Source: Pleomorphomonas sp.
GTDB taxonomy: Bacteria; Pseudomonadota; Alphaproteobacteria; Rhizobiales; Pleomorphomonadaceae
Direction: 5' to 3'
Length of the DNA stretch: 64,000 nucleotides
NCBI GenBank assembly: GCA_029976075.1
Contig: JARKNW010000165.1
Location: 1-64,000, forward strand
Under the pieces are notes generated by a model. The model saw nothing but the letters and a program-made list of their open reading frames with translations. It did not search any database and was not told the origin of the DNA. Of this stretch, positions 53,409-62,930 are shown piece after piece. The first letter of the stretch is position 1, and every line of letters starts with the position of its first letter. The translations under genes and the position numbers were made by a program.

Positions 53409-53807
53409 TCAGGCGAAGATGAAGGCGGCGACGGCGACGACGGCTGTCAGCACTACCCCGGCGACGAGATTGAACAGGGCCAGTCGATCTGCGGTCTTCG
53501 GATCGAAGCCGTAGCCTAGATCCCAGATGAAATGGCGGACGCCGCCGATGGCGTGATGGATCAGTGACCAGACGAGGCCCAGCAGGATCAACCGGCCGAT
53601 CCAGGTCTGATAAAGGCCATCGATGCGAGCGAACCATTCCGGACCGCTTGCGGCAGCCACCAGCCAGACGGCGATGAACACCGTGCCAACATAGAGGAAG
53701 CCGCCGGTGATGCGGTGGACGATCGACATCGCCATGGTCAGGATGAAGCGAAAGACCTGGAGATGCGGCGAGAGCGGGCGGGAAGCCGCCAGGCGGGCGT
53801 CGGCCAT
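53409..53807 (-). CDS. sdhC: Succinate dehydrogenase cytochrome b556 subunit
   Basis: A 132-residue membrane subunit with three membrane segments. SdhC motifs are present: RPLSPHLQVFR at the N terminus, SIVHRITGG (quinone-site Ser and Arg) and HHAIGGVRHFIWD, containing the haem-ligand His. ATG 53807 has GAGGGAA 9 nt upstream; ATG 53825 is an in-frame alternative. It is the first gene of sdhCDAB. Confidence 0.9.
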   Translation of the reverse strand: MADARLAASRPLSPHLQVFRFILTMAMSIVHRITGGFLYVGTVFIAVWLVAAASGPEWFARIDGLYQTWIGRLILLGLVWSLIHHAIGGVRHFIWDLGYGFDPKTADRLALFNLVAGVVLTAVVAVAAFIFA

Positions 53808-53866
53808 CGAATGATGTTCCCTCATGAGGCGGGAGACGGACGCTCCCTTGGCACTATCAGTTGACG

Positions 53867-53882
53867 TTGACGTTAACGTCAA
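53867..53882. promoter_or_regulatory. Perfect 16-bp palindrome in the sdh promoter region
   Basis: TTGACGTTAACGTCAA lies 60 bp upstream of sdhC and is preceded by a further TTGACG, giving three half-sites. It could be an operator, and the minus-strand TTGACG could also serve as a -35 element. The regulator is unknown. Confidence 0.45.
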
Positions 53883-54044
53883 TATGCAGGAAAAGCCTGA
53901 GTCGTAAGTACCTTCTCGGAGGTGGGCCGTCAAAGGCAAAACACGTAACGAGCGATGCGAAACGATAAAGTGTAGGGGAAAATACGACTATATGCTTAGT
54001 GGCGGCAATTCTCGGCGAGAAACTTCATCAAAGCGGAGAAGGCA

Positions 54045-54833
54045 TTAGGAGGGAAACAGGCGAGATCGGACGGCGGCGTCGAGCCGATCGATGGCATCGA
54101 TGAGTTCGATCTGGTAATCGCCGCCCTCAAGACAGTGCGATGCTTCCGGAAGCAGCCGGTACAGCGGCGACAACGGAAGTCGCTCGACGAACTCAAGGAC
54201 ATTTTCCGGTGGGGCGACAATGTCCTTGCCACCGGCAAACACCGCCACAGGCAGTGTCAGGCGATCGATGACAGTGAAGATGTCATGGCAGGGCCATTCT
54301 TCCAGGGCGCGCGGTACGTCGTGACGGAGATTGGCGATGCCATCCGGGTGATATTTTTCACGGGCTTCGATCTGCCGCCTGCCTGACGTGAACGGCGAGA
54401 CAAGCAGCAGGTGTGCCACCCGATCGACGTAGGCCGTTGCCGCGAGACGGGCGACGGCATAGGCGCCCATCGAGTGGCCGCAGAGAGCGAGGCGAGTTCC
54501 GTCCCAACCAACGGCGCTTGCGTTTGCCAACGCCCAATCGACTGTGCGGCGCACGTCGCGTAAATGGTTTTCCAACAGAAAGTCAGCCTCTTTGCCGGCA
54601 CTGTCATTCCAGGCCGAAGCGCAGCAATCGGGCGAGAGCACGATATAGTCGCGTGCCCGGTAGGCATCGATCAGTTTCTGCATGTGCGGCGCGTGTGCCG
54701 CGCCATTGCGGCCATGGGCCACTACCGCGAGACGGGGCGAGGGTTCCCTGTCGCGCCAAAGCTCGATGTCCATGCGAGCGTCGGCGACTTCGGGATTCTC
54801 CGACGCTCCCAACGGGACGACATCCGGTGTCAT
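54045..54833 (-). CDS. Alpha/beta hydrolase
   Basis: A 262-residue hydrolase of the dienelactone-hydrolase/acetyl-esterase type. The nucleophile serine is in LCGHSMGAYA, the acid in FAGGKDIV and the catalytic His in EASHCLEGG. ATG 54833 overlaps the stop of the upstream glucanase gene (ATGA), so it is translationally coupled as the last gene of the operon. There is no signal peptide. A role in removing acyl or succinyl decorations from glucan fragments would fit the context but is inference. Confidence 0.82.
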   Translation of the reverse strand: MTPDVVPLGASENPEVADARMDIELWRDREPSPRLAVVAHGRNGAAHAPHMQKLIDAYRARDYIVLSPDCCASAWNDSAGKEADFLLENHLRDVRRTVDWALANASAVGWDGTRLALCGHSMGAYAVARLAATAYVDRVAHLLLVSPFTSGRRQIEAREKYHPDGIANLRHDVPRALEEWPCHDIFTVIDRLTLPVAVFAGGKDIVAPPENVLEFVERLPLSPLYRLLPEASHCLEGGDYQIELIDAIDRLDAAVRSRLFPS

Positions 54834-56098
54834 GCACTGGCGGCCTTGTCGAGGTGCGGGCTCGAAAAGCCAAGCTTCGCAAGGCCGGCCAGCACTTCCG
54901 GCGCCGACATGAACAGTGTCCACAAAAGGGCCGAGCGATGGTTCTCGATCATCACCACGATCGGTCCCTGATCTATCGCCAGATGACTCGACGCGATCCA
55001 GTTCCGTCCCGGTGAAAAGGCGTCGACAAACCCGCGCGGCCCGAACAGACGTCCATCCATGGCGGTCAAGAAGCCTCGCAGCGCCTCCATTGCTTCCTTG
55101 GGCACATAGGGTAGCGACGCCAGCGCCGCCGTCGGCGTGATGACGCCGGTGTCGTTGGTCGGCGAGTGGGCATTATAGCCGTCGAAGGTGTCCGAGGCGG
55201 TCAACCCCCAGCAATCCGGCCCGTAGCCGGCAAAACCGCCGGGGTTGGTGAGGCAGTGCCCGCGGTTGACGAGCGCGTGTGCCGTGTTCTGGGCAAAATA
55301 GTCGGCGTAGGCGTCGACGAGGCCGCGTGGATCGAGACCCATGAAGGAATAGTGGGCAAAAAACAGGGGTCCACCATAGTCGGGTCCGAGCGGGAGCGTC
55401 ACTCCGCCATAGTTGCGGCCGTTCAGGAAATCGCGCCCCTTGGCCCATGATTGATGGTAGGTCGAGGACGATACGGGATGGGTTGGCGAGGCTGCCGCCA
55501 GCAGGTGGGTGATCAGGCACTCGTTCCAGCCGGTGATGGCATGGTTCATGGCAAAGCCGTAGCCGGGGCTCCAGTGCCAGAGCAAGGCGCCGTCCGCCCG
55601 CACATGATGGCTCCATTCGACGCCCCGCCACAGCCGATCGATTCGGGCAGCCAGGTCGGGACGCGTCGGGATCAGCCATTGGCGCGCCGCCAGGAGACCG
55701 GCCATCAGGAAGGACGTCTCGACGAGGTCGCCGCCATCGTCTTTCTCGCCAAACGGGATGACCTTGCCGGTCTCTCCATTCATGAAATGCGGGAAGACGC
55801 CGTGAAAACGATCGGCCGTCTCAAGAAAGTTGGTGATCTTGCCGATACGCTCGACGACCTCTTCGCGGGGAATGAAGCCCCGCTCGGCGCCGGCAATCAA
55901 TGCCATGATGCCGAAGCCGGTGCCGCCGGTGGTGGTCGTGTCGTCTGGCGAGTAGCCGAAGGCGTTGTTGTCGCGCTCGCGCGCCATGCCGCTTGTCGGA
56001 TGACCGTAATCCCAGAAATAGCTGAGGGTCATCTTTTGCGCGAGGTCCATCAGCGCGTCGTCACTCATAGCCGCGACGGTGGCTGGCGAGGGCGTCAT
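54830..56098 (-). CDS. Glycoamylase-domain glucanase (GH144-like)
   Basis: A 422-residue protein with the Glycoamylase (PF10091-type) fold. Diagnostic blocks are DDTTTTGGTGFGIMAL, GGDLVETSFLMAGLLAAR, FFAHYSFMGLDPRG, CWGLTASD followed by NDTGVITPTAALASLPYVP, and HLAIDQGPIVVMIENHRS. Characterised members of the related GH144 family are endo-beta-1,2-glucanases, and rhizobial bacteria make beta-1,2-glucans. ATG 56098 overlaps the GH3 stop by 4 bp. It has no signal peptide, so it would act on imported or cytosolic glucan. Specificity is inferred from family and context only. Confidence 0.82.
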   Translation of the reverse strand: MTPSPATVAAMSDDALMDLAQKMTLSYFWDYGHPTSGMARERDNNAFGYSPDDTTTTGGTGFGIMALIAGAERGFIPREEVVERIGKITNFLETADRFHGVFPHFMNGETGKVIPFGEKDDGGDLVETSFLMAGLLAARQWLIPTRPDLAARIDRLWRGVEWSHHVRADGALLWHWSPGYGFAMNHAITGWNECLITHLLAAASPTHPVSSSTYHQSWAKGRDFLNGRNYGGVTLPLGPDYGGPLFFAHYSFMGLDPRGLVDAYADYFAQNTAHALVNRGHCLTNPGGFAGYGPDCWGLTASDTFDGYNAHSPTNDTGVITPTAALASLPYVPKEAMEALRGFLTAMDGRLFGPRGFVDAFSPGRNWIASSHLAIDQGPIVVMIENHRSALLWTLFMSAPEVLAGLAKLGFSSPHLDKAASA

Positions 56099-58380
56099 GA
56101 CCGTTTACCTCCCGATTGGGGACCATCCCAAATGATGCGCACCATCTGGGTGTCGCGAGAGTTGGGCCCTACGTGAATATCGAATGCCCCGCTCTCGGCG
56201 CGCCGGCGCGTGTCGGTGACCGTTTCGGCCACTGAAAAGTCGAGGTCCTCGGCGGTGATGACAAAACTGACCGTTGCGGCTGCGTGCGGAGCAAGAGCCA
56301 CCTTGCGAAACGCCTTCAGCTCCTTGACCGGCCGGCTGACGCTGGCAACGGGATCGCCAATGTAAAGCTGCACTGTTTCGCTGGTCGGAAGATCGCCGAG
56401 ATTGGTGACCGTAAGGGTCATCTCGAGCCGGTCGTCGCCACTGAGTTTCGTCCGGTTGGCGCGTGGCGGGCCGTAGGCCACCTTACCGTAGCCGAGCCCG
56501 AAGCCGAACGGGTAGAGGCCATCGTTCTGAGCCACGTCATCGGGCAAATCGACGTAGCCGGACGTGAACTTCTGAAAGCGGCCGGGCGTCGGTCGACCGG
56601 TCGGTCGGTGGGCATAGGTGACCGGGACTTGGCCGACGCAATAGGGGAAGGTCGCAGGCAGGCGTCCGGAAGGCTCGGCCTTGCCGAGCAGCACATCAGC
56701 GAGGCCATGACCGATTTCGGTTCCGCCGAACCAGGCAACCAGCAGGGCATCGGCAAGCAAGGTTTCTTCGGCAAGCGACAGCGGCCTGCCGGTCATGACG
56801 ACGACGACGAGCGGCTTGCCTGTCGCCTTCAGGGCACGGAGCAGCTTCTTCTGCGGCTCCGGGATGGAGAGATCGGTACGCGACGAGGATTCTCCCGAGT
56901 ATTCGCGCGCTTCGCCAATCACGGCCACCGTAACGTCACTCGCCATTGCGGCGGCGACTGCCTCGGAGATCATCGCCTCGGGCGATCGTATGTCGATGAC
57001 GACGGAGAGATCCTTCCAGTCATGCACATTGAGGCGAGTGGCCAGCCAGGATTCGTCGACGATGTTGGCACCCTTGGCGATCGTTATACCGACCGCGTTG
57101 CCGACCGCCTCGCGCAGGCCGTCGGCGATCGGCACCACGGTGGAAGGGGACCCGGCGACGGCCCATGTGCCGTTCATGTTGACGCGATCCTCGACGAAGG
57201 GGCCGATGAGCGCGATGGAGCCGATCTTGCCACTTTTCGGTTCCGGCAAGGGCAGAAGTTCGCCGTCGTTCTTGAGAAGAACCGTGGCGGCGGCCACGGC
57301 CTCGCGGGCGAGCTTCCGGTTGGCGGCGGTCAGGATGGGCTGCGCGGCTCTTCCCCAGTCCAGCCGATGGTAGGGGTCATCGAACAGCCCCAGCTTCAGC
57401 TTGGCTTCGAGCACGCGGCGACAGGCGGCCGTAATCTCGGCCTCTCCGATGAGACCGGCTTTGACGCTCTGCTCGAGGGTATCGAGATAGGTCTCCGACA
57501 CCATGTCAAGGTCGACGCCGGCCGACAGGCCGAGGCGGGCGGCGTCGGCTCGATCGGAGGCGACGCCATGGGCGATCAGCTCGAGGATACCCGTGTAGTC
57601 GGCGACCACGAGGCCTTCGTAGCCGAGCTTTTCGCGGAACAGTTCGGTGATGACGGCACGATTGGCGTGCATCGGCACACCGTTCAGCGTGTTGAAGGAG
57701 GCCATGATCGAGCCGGCACCGGCACGCAAGCCGGCCACGAAGGGGGGCAGCACCACGTCGTGCAGTGTGGCGGGCGACAGGTCGACTGCGTCGTAGTCGC
57801 GACCACCCATGCCCCCGCCGTAGCCGCAAAAGTGCTTGAGACAGGCCATCACCGCGTCGGGACGAGAAAGATCGCCGCCCTGATAGCCTTCGACCATCGC
57901 TTCGGCAAAACGGCTGGCAAGGAACGGATCCTCGCCCGGACTTTCGGCAATCCGTCCCCAGCGAGGATCGCGACAGACGTCGACCATCGGCGAATACACC
58001 TGGTCGATGCCGATCGATGCCGCCTCCTGAGCAGCGACGCGGGCCGTAGCCCGCACGAGATCCATGTCCCAACTGGCGGCCAGCGCCAGAGGCAGCGGGA
58101 AGATGGTCTTCTGGCCATGGATCACGTCTTCGGCGAAGAACAGCGGAATCTTGAGACGCGTCTCCTGGGCCAGATCCTGGAAGACGCGCACCGCTTCGGC
58201 CGATTTGACGCCAAAGATGCCGCCAATGCGCCCCGTCTTGATCTTCTCGGCAACGTCGGTGTTGACCACGGTTCCCGTCAGCGTCTCGCCGCCAGGGGTG
58301 ACGAGGTTGAGCTGGCCGATCTTCTCCGAAAGGGTCATCCGGCCAAGCAAGCCGTCGATGAAATCCGTGTCCTTCTTCAT
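56095..58380 (-). CDS. Glycoside hydrolase family 3 beta-glucosidase
   Basis: A 761-residue GH3 enzyme with the three usual domains: an N-terminal barrel with KHFCGYGGGMGGRDYD and the nucleophile Asp in LVVADYTG, a middle alpha/beta domain (VTVAVIGEAREYSGES) and a fibronectin-III-like C terminus. The nucleophile region reads ADYTG instead of the common SDWxG. There is no signal peptide. It lies 40 bp after the ABC exporter gene and overlaps the GH144-like gene by 4 bp. It probably cleaves glucose from short beta-linked glucan fragments released by that enzyme. Confidence 0.9.
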   Translation of the reverse strand: MKKDTDFIDGLLGRMTLSEKIGQLNLVTPGGETLTGTVVNTDVAEKIKTGRIGGIFGVKSAEAVRVFQDLAQETRLKIPLFFAEDVIHGQKTIFPLPLALAASWDMDLVRATARVAAQEAASIGIDQVYSPMVDVCRDPRWGRIAESPGEDPFLASRFAEAMVEGYQGGDLSRPDAVMACLKHFCGYGGGMGGRDYDAVDLSPATLHDVVLPPFVAGLRAGAGSIMASFNTLNGVPMHANRAVITELFREKLGYEGLVVADYTGILELIAHGVASDRADAARLGLSAGVDLDMVSETYLDTLEQSVKAGLIGEAEITAACRRVLEAKLKLGLFDDPYHRLDWGRAAQPILTAANRKLAREAVAAATVLLKNDGELLPLPEPKSGKIGSIALIGPFVEDRVNMNGTWAVAGSPSTVVPIADGLREAVGNAVGITIAKGANIVDESWLATRLNVHDWKDLSVVIDIRSPEAMISEAVAAAMASDVTVAVIGEAREYSGESSSRTDLSIPEPQKKLLRALKATGKPLVVVVMTGRPLSLAEETLLADALLVAWFGGTEIGHGLADVLLGKAEPSGRLPATFPYCVGQVPVTYAHRPTGRPTPGRFQKFTSGYVDLPDDVAQNDGLYPFGFGLGYGKVAYGPPRANRTKLSGDDRLEMTLTVTNLGDLPTSETVQLYIGDPVASVSRPVKELKAFRKVALAPHAAATVSFVITAEDLDFSVAETVTDTRRRAESGAFDIHVGPNSRDTQMVRIIWDGPQSGGKRS

Positions 58381-58420
58381 GTCCGGATGTCCGTGTTTGT
58401 TCTTCCCCGTACTTTCGGGG

Positions 58421-60325
58421 TCATGGGCGGTGGCGCATCACCGACAGCATCGAGCGAAGGCCGCCACGCACGTCGCGCGGTGGCGGCGGCGCGGGAATGA
58501 CGACCGGTTCGAGGCCGGCGCGTCCGTTCTCGATGTTGAGGATGGCGTGGTAGAAGGGGCGACCGAGGCTGTCGGTGGGCGGCGTCTGCTCGTGCATGAC
58601 GGAAAGCACCGTCGCTTTCGGGCAATACTGTCGCACGAGGCGGTGGAACTCGGTCTTCGATTCGGGGTCGAGGGCGGCGGTGGCTTCATCCAGGAACAGG
58701 ACGTCCGGCGTGTGCAGCAGGATGCGGGCAAGGACCACCTTCTGCTTCTGGCCGCCGGACAGCACGTCGTCCCAGCGCCGGCCGCGATAGTAGGGATTGC
58801 CCATGGAGGGAATGAAATCGCCCAGCCCGACCGCACTCATGATGGCAGCCACCTCGAGGTCGCGGTGCTCGTGCTCGTCCTCGGGCATGGCAATCAGTTG
58901 CTTGAGGCTGGCTTGCGGCAGACGGGTATCCTGGCAGGCATAGAGCGTCTTCATGCCTTCGGGCATGATCACCCGGCCGCGTCCATAGGGCCAGAGGCCG
59001 TTGAGCGCCTTGATGAGACAGGACTTCCCAGACCCCGAGGGGCCACGGACGAAGACCCACTGGCCCGGCTTGATCGACAGGCGGGCAACCCGCAGGAAGG
59101 GTTGCACTTCCTTGCCGGCAAACATCAGTTCGAGCCCTTGGATGGAGAGCCCCCGCTCCGCTGCCTGCTGTTCATAACGAAACTCTGAGACGCCGGTCTC
59201 GCGATAGAAGGCCTGTGCGTCCTGCACGCGCTCGATCGCGTCTGCCAGCTCGACCACCCGGTTGACGTTGGCGCGCAGGTTGGCGATGTCCGGCATGACC
59301 TGGATCACCCAGGAACAGTCGCTGATCAACTCGCTGACCAACTCGGAACCCGTGACGTAGGTCTGGAATGAAATGCCGCCCTGCATGTAGGCGGGCATGT
59401 TCGGCAGATAGGCGACGACCTTCTGGGTGATGTAGGTGTAGCTGCCGTTGAAGGCGAGAAAGATCGCCGAGATCTTGTTCTGAACGCCCCAGGTGCGGTC
59501 AATCGACTGATACTGCCGCCGATGGATCGATGCCTGCACCTGCTCGCCGCGCGCGGCGGCGATCGGCAGCACGCGACGAACCAACATGGAGAGCTCGGCG
59601 CGGTAGCTGCCTTCGTAGCGCAGCATGGCCATGTTCAGCGCCTCGATGGCGCGGCCTATCCTGAGGGCAATCGCCGTCGAGACGGGGACATATGTAACGG
59701 CGAGCGCGAAGACCAACGCGGCGCTGGCATAAGTGCCCAGGAAGTCGAGGCCGTGAATGGCGACGGAGGTCGACAGCAGCATTTCGCCGACGAAGTAAAC
59801 CGAGGTCACCACCGAGATGAGGCCCATGGCCATGCCCAGCGCATTGCCGGTCATCGCCTTGATCGAATCCTGGACGCGCTGGTCGATGTTGTCAGGGATG
59901 TTGGAGCCTTCGTCCGAGGATCCCATCACGAGAAGATGATAATAGGGTCGACGATCGGACAGCAGTGCCGCATTGAACTGGCTGTCGAGCCACTGCCTCC
60001 ACTTGCGATGCAACGTGCTGGAGAAATAGTGGCGAAAGCCGAGGAAAACCGCAAACTTGAGGACCGCGAGCCCGACCAGGATTCCTGCTGCCGTCAGCAC
60101 ATCGGAAATGGCTTCGACGCCGAGGTCGTGAAAGGAGGCGATGGTGGCAATGAAGGATCCGGAAGCTTGGGCCAGCCACACGCCGCTCTTGCTGGCCGCT
60201 GCAGACAGAAGCGCCACTGCCACCGTCAGGGTCCAGGCCTCGCGCCATTTGTCCGAGACCCAATAGGCCTTGAGCAGCCCCCAGAAGCTACGCATGGAGG
60301 AAACAGGGGTAGCCAGCGCATTCAC
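58421..60325 (-). CDS. BclA/YddA-type ABC transporter (fused SbmA-like permease and ATPase)
   Basis: A 634-residue protein with an SbmA/BacA-type membrane domain (about 1-360; STLHRKWRQWLDSQFNAALL and DNIDQRVQDSIKAMTG are family blocks) fused to an ATPase domain with Walker A GPSGSGKS, signature LSGGQKQK and Walker B VLFLDEATAALD. BclA-type relatives transport peptides and matter for host-peptide tolerance in rhizobia. Here it heads an operon with GH3, GH144-like and hydrolase genes, so the cargo might be glucan-related. GGGAG lies just before ATG 60325. Confidence 0.85.
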   Translation of the reverse strand: MNALATPVSSMRSFWGLLKAYWVSDKWREAWTLTVAVALLSAAASKSGVWLAQASGSFIATIASFHDLGVEAISDVLTAAGILVGLAVLKFAVFLGFRHYFSSTLHRKWRQWLDSQFNAALLSDRRPYYHLLVMGSSDEGSNIPDNIDQRVQDSIKAMTGNALGMAMGLISVVTSVYFVGEMLLSTSVAIHGLDFLGTYASAALVFALAVTYVPVSTAIALRIGRAIEALNMAMLRYEGSYRAELSMLVRRVLPIAAARGEQVQASIHRRQYQSIDRTWGVQNKISAIFLAFNGSYTYITQKVVAYLPNMPAYMQGGISFQTYVTGSELVSELISDCSWVIQVMPDIANLRANVNRVVELADAIERVQDAQAFYRETGVSEFRYEQQAAERGLSIQGLELMFAGKEVQPFLRVARLSIKPGQWVFVRGPSGSGKSCLIKALNGLWPYGRGRVIMPEGMKTLYACQDTRLPQASLKQLIAMPEDEHEHRDLEVAAIMSAVGLGDFIPSMGNPYYRGRRWDDVLSGGQKQKVVLARILLHTPDVLFLDEATAALDPESKTEFHRLVRQYCPKATVLSVMHEQTPPTDSLGRPFYHAILNIENGRAGLEPVVIPAPPPPRDVRGGLRSMLSVMRHRP

Positions 60326-60532
60326 TCCCGCGTCGGCCGCCTTGGCGGACCGGACATTCCGATGATCAAAGCCTGCCCCTCAAACTTTAACGCTCCTTTA
60401 AGCCTGTCGGCCAGATCGATTGCCAAAAGGAATGACTGCCCAAGCGTACCCCGATGGTGCCACCCTGCCTTGACAAGCCCATGGCGGGCGGACCTATTCC
60501 GTTCATTCCGTCTTCCGCGAGGATGATACCCG

Positions 60533-60739
60533 ATGAAACTCTACCGTTTCCTGACCGGCCCCGACGACGCAACCTTTTGTCATCGTGTCACCGCGGCTCT
60601 AAACAAGGGCTGGCAGCTTGCCGGTTCGCCTGCGCTTACCTTCGATGCAGTGCAAGGACGCGTGATTTGCGGCCAGCCAGTGGTCAAGGAGGTCGAGGGC
60701 GTCGATTACACACCAGACATCAAGCTGGGCGAGTGGTGA
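60533..60739 (+). CDS. DUF1737 family small protein
   Basis: A 68-residue protein resembling the DUF1737 family (MKLYRFLTGPDDATFCHRVTA, then a GW-L-AGSP block and a conserved VVKEV). GAGG lies upstream of ATG 60533. Its stop is 1 bp before the YbaK-type gene, so the two are cotranscribed. The function is unknown. Confidence 0.8.
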   Translation: MKLYRFLTGPDDATFCHRVTAALNKGWQLAGSPALTFDAVQGRVICGQPVVKEVEGVDYTPDIKLGEW

Positions 60740-60740
60740 A

Positions 60741-61199
60741 ATGAGCCTGGATAGCGTCAAGGCCTTTTTCGCTGCGAAGGCTCCCGATATTTCAGTAATA
60801 GAGACGGAAGCATCGTCAGCCACGGTTGCCGAGGCCGCCGCCGCTCACGGTGTCGATCCGGCCGAGATTGCCAAGACAATCTGCCTCCGGGTTGGCGAGC
60901 AGGCCATGCTGTTGGTAGCTGGCGGTACTACGCGGCTCGATAACCGCAAGGCCCGGGAAGCCTTCGGCGGCAAGGCCCGTATGCTTGGGCTCGACGAGGT
61001 GGTCGAACTGACCGGCCATCCGATCGGCGGTGTCTGTCCCTTTGGTTTGAAATCGCCACTGCCGATCTACTGTGATCTGTCGCTTCGCCGCTATCCCGAA
61101 GTGCTGCCGGCTGCCGGCGCGACCAACGCGGCAGTGCGCATCGGGACCGAGCGCCTGGCCGAGCTCGTCGGCGCGACCTGGGTCGATGTCTGCCAATAA
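60741..61199 (+). CDS. YbaK/EbsC-type aminoacyl-tRNA deacylase
   Basis: A 152-residue single-domain editing protein that hydrolyses mischarged aminoacyl-tRNA. The conserved Lys is in IAKTICLRVG, and the substrate-site block GGVCPFGLKSPLPIYCD and a C-terminal GATNAAVRIG are typical of the YbaK/ProX superfamily. It is cytosolic. It follows the DUF1737 gene directly and ends 60 bp before a strong terminator. Confidence 0.85.
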   Translation: MSLDSVKAFFAAKAPDISVIETEASSATVAEAAAAHGVDPAEIAKTICLRVGEQAMLLVAGGTTRLDNRKAREAFGGKARMLGLDEVVELTGHPIGGVCPFGLKSPLPIYCDLSLRRYPEVLPAAGATNAAVRIGTERLAELVGATWVDVCQ

Positions 61200-61259
61200 T
61201 GACAGGGGGGCGGCGCCAGCCGCGCCCGTGCCAAAGTAGCCCTGAAAACCTCATCGCAA

Positions 61260-61304
61260 GCAAGCGCCGCGGCTCGGAAAGCGAGCCGCGGCGCTTGCTA
61301 TTTT
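61260..61304 (+). terminator. Very strong intrinsic terminator
   Basis: A 17-bp perfect stem (61260-61276 with 61282-61298) and a GAAAG loop are followed by TATTTT. It ends the DUF1737-YbaK transcript and insulates the downstream polysaccharide locus. Confidence 0.9.
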
Positions 61305-61438
61305 CGCTCTGTTTTGAGTTGGTTTAATTTCAAACTACAACGTTTCTATTAACCAGACTTTTACTCTTTTGCCCCGTCGCCGGCCGTTCGTGATATCCCA
61401 GCCTTTCGAAACGCACGCGTCACTTATGGGTCGGTGCT

Positions 61439-62902
61439 ATGAAAATTGTTGGGCCCGAGCAGTCGGGCAGCCATACGGGCGAGGCTAGCCTTGCCGAGGA
61501 TATCCGCGTGCTTGCGCGGGCCTTCTCCTGCCGCTGGCGGCTGGTTGGAGGTATCATCCTCCTATTTGTTCTGGCTGGACTTGCCTTCGTGTGGCTGTCA
61601 CCCAAATCCTACACGTCGACCGTTTCGATATTCATCGATCCGCGCCAGCGTAGCCTTGTCGATCTTGGCGTGGCGCCGACCGGCATGGGATCGTCCTCCC
61701 AGGGAGCCGATACGGCGCTGGTCGACAGCCAGATGACGATCCTCACGTCTCGTTCGGTTCTTGGCACCTTGGTCGAGCAGGAACGGCTCGACGTCGACCC
61801 CGCTTTCACCGCTGTCGCTTCCGGCCCGCTCGCGGACCTGCGCGCCGCTGTGGCGACGGTCCTGTATGGGGCGGACCGTACCAGCACCGCCGACATTCCG
61901 CCGTTCGATCGCGCCCTTGCCGGTCTTCAGAAGGCAGTGGACGTCAAGCGTGTCGACAACACCTATGTTCTCGATGTTTCGGTGACCACCAGGGTGCCGA
62001 GTCGTTCGGCGGCACTGGCCAATACCCTGGCTGCCATCTACCTCAACAACGGCCAGAGCGTCGTCGACGACAGTGCCCGGGAATCGGCTGCGAGCCTCGA
62101 AGCTCGCCTCGCCGAGCTCGGCCGGGCTGCCGAAGAGTCGCAACGGGCCGTAGAAGACTATCGGCGTGACAACGGTCTGCTCGACACCGACGGTGTCCCC
62201 TTGGCTGAACGCCAATTGAGCGAACTGAGCAGCCAGCTGGTCAGTGCATCGGTGACGACCGAGGCGGCCCGTACGGCGCTCGAAGCGCTGCGCAACAACG
62301 GGGCCGGAGCGTCAGTTTCGGAGATGGCCAATCAGTTGCGCCTGGAAATCAGTCAGGCCCGTGCCGAGGAGAGCATGCTCTCCGATACCTATGGCCCCCG
62401 TTATCCGCGTCTTGTCCGGGCTCAGGAGCATCGAAAGGTGCTGGAAAAGGCGCTTGATGCCGAACTGGCCCGCATGCTTGCCAAGGCCGAGGCCGACTAT
62501 CGCTCGGCGGCTGGACAGCAGGCAGCCCTCAAGGACATGCTCGCCAAGTCTCAGGAGAACCTCTCCCGTTCCAATGCCGCTTCGGTGAAGCTGAAGGAAC
62601 TCGAGCAGACTGCAAGGCAAAATCGCGAACTCTTCGACAGCTTCGCGACCAAGGCCAAGCAGGCCCGCGAGCAAATCTCGCTGCCGATGACGACGGCGCG
62701 CATCATTTCGCCAGCTCAGGCCGCCGTGAAACCGAGTGCGCCCAAGTCCCTCGTCGTGCTCGGAGCCAGTGTCTTTGTGGGCTGCGTCATGGGCTTCGGC
62801 ACGGCCTGGCTTCTCTATCTATTGGTTGGCCCTCCAGAGAAGCGCAGGCGTCCACCTCGCTTTTTCCCAATGAGAAAGCGGCATCTAGCCGCTGCCGAAT
62901 AA
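61439..62902 (+). CDS. Wzz/GumC-type polysaccharide co-polymerase without kinase domain
   Basis: A 487-residue chain-length regulator. Membrane segments at about 34-55 and 438-462 flank a long coiled-coil periplasmic region (Wzz domain, SYTSTVSIFIDP near residue 58; GNVR-like region near 350-400). It has a short basic cytosolic tail and no Walker motifs, so any kinase is a separate protein. It differs from the kinase-fused homologue at 3096-5384, showing that two polysaccharide systems are present. The ATG at 61439 has only a weak ribosome site. Confidence 0.85.
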   Translation: MKIVGPEQSGSHTGEASLAEDIRVLARAFSCRWRLVGGIILLFVLAGLAFVWLSPKSYTSTVSIFIDPRQRSLVDLGVAPTGMGSSSQGADTALVDSQMTILTSRSVLGTLVEQERLDVDPAFTAVASGPLADLRAAVATVLYGADRTSTADIPPFDRALAGLQKAVDVKRVDNTYVLDVSVTTRVPSRSAALANTLAAIYLNNGQSVVDDSARESAASLEARLAELGRAAEESQRAVEDYRRDNGLLDTDGVPLAERQLSELSSQLVSASVTTEAARTALEALRNNGAGASVSEMANQLRLEISQARAEESMLSDTYGPRYPRLVRAQEHRKVLEKALDAELARMLAKAEADYRSAAGQQAALKDMLAKSQENLSRSNAASVKLKELEQTARQNRELFDSFATKAKQAREQISLPMTTARIISPAQAAVKPSAPKSLVVLGASVFVGCVMGFGTAWLLYLLVGPPEKRRRPPRFFPMRKRHLAAAE

Positions 62903-62930
62903 TGTCCCCCGCTAGTAGAATGGATCGAAA

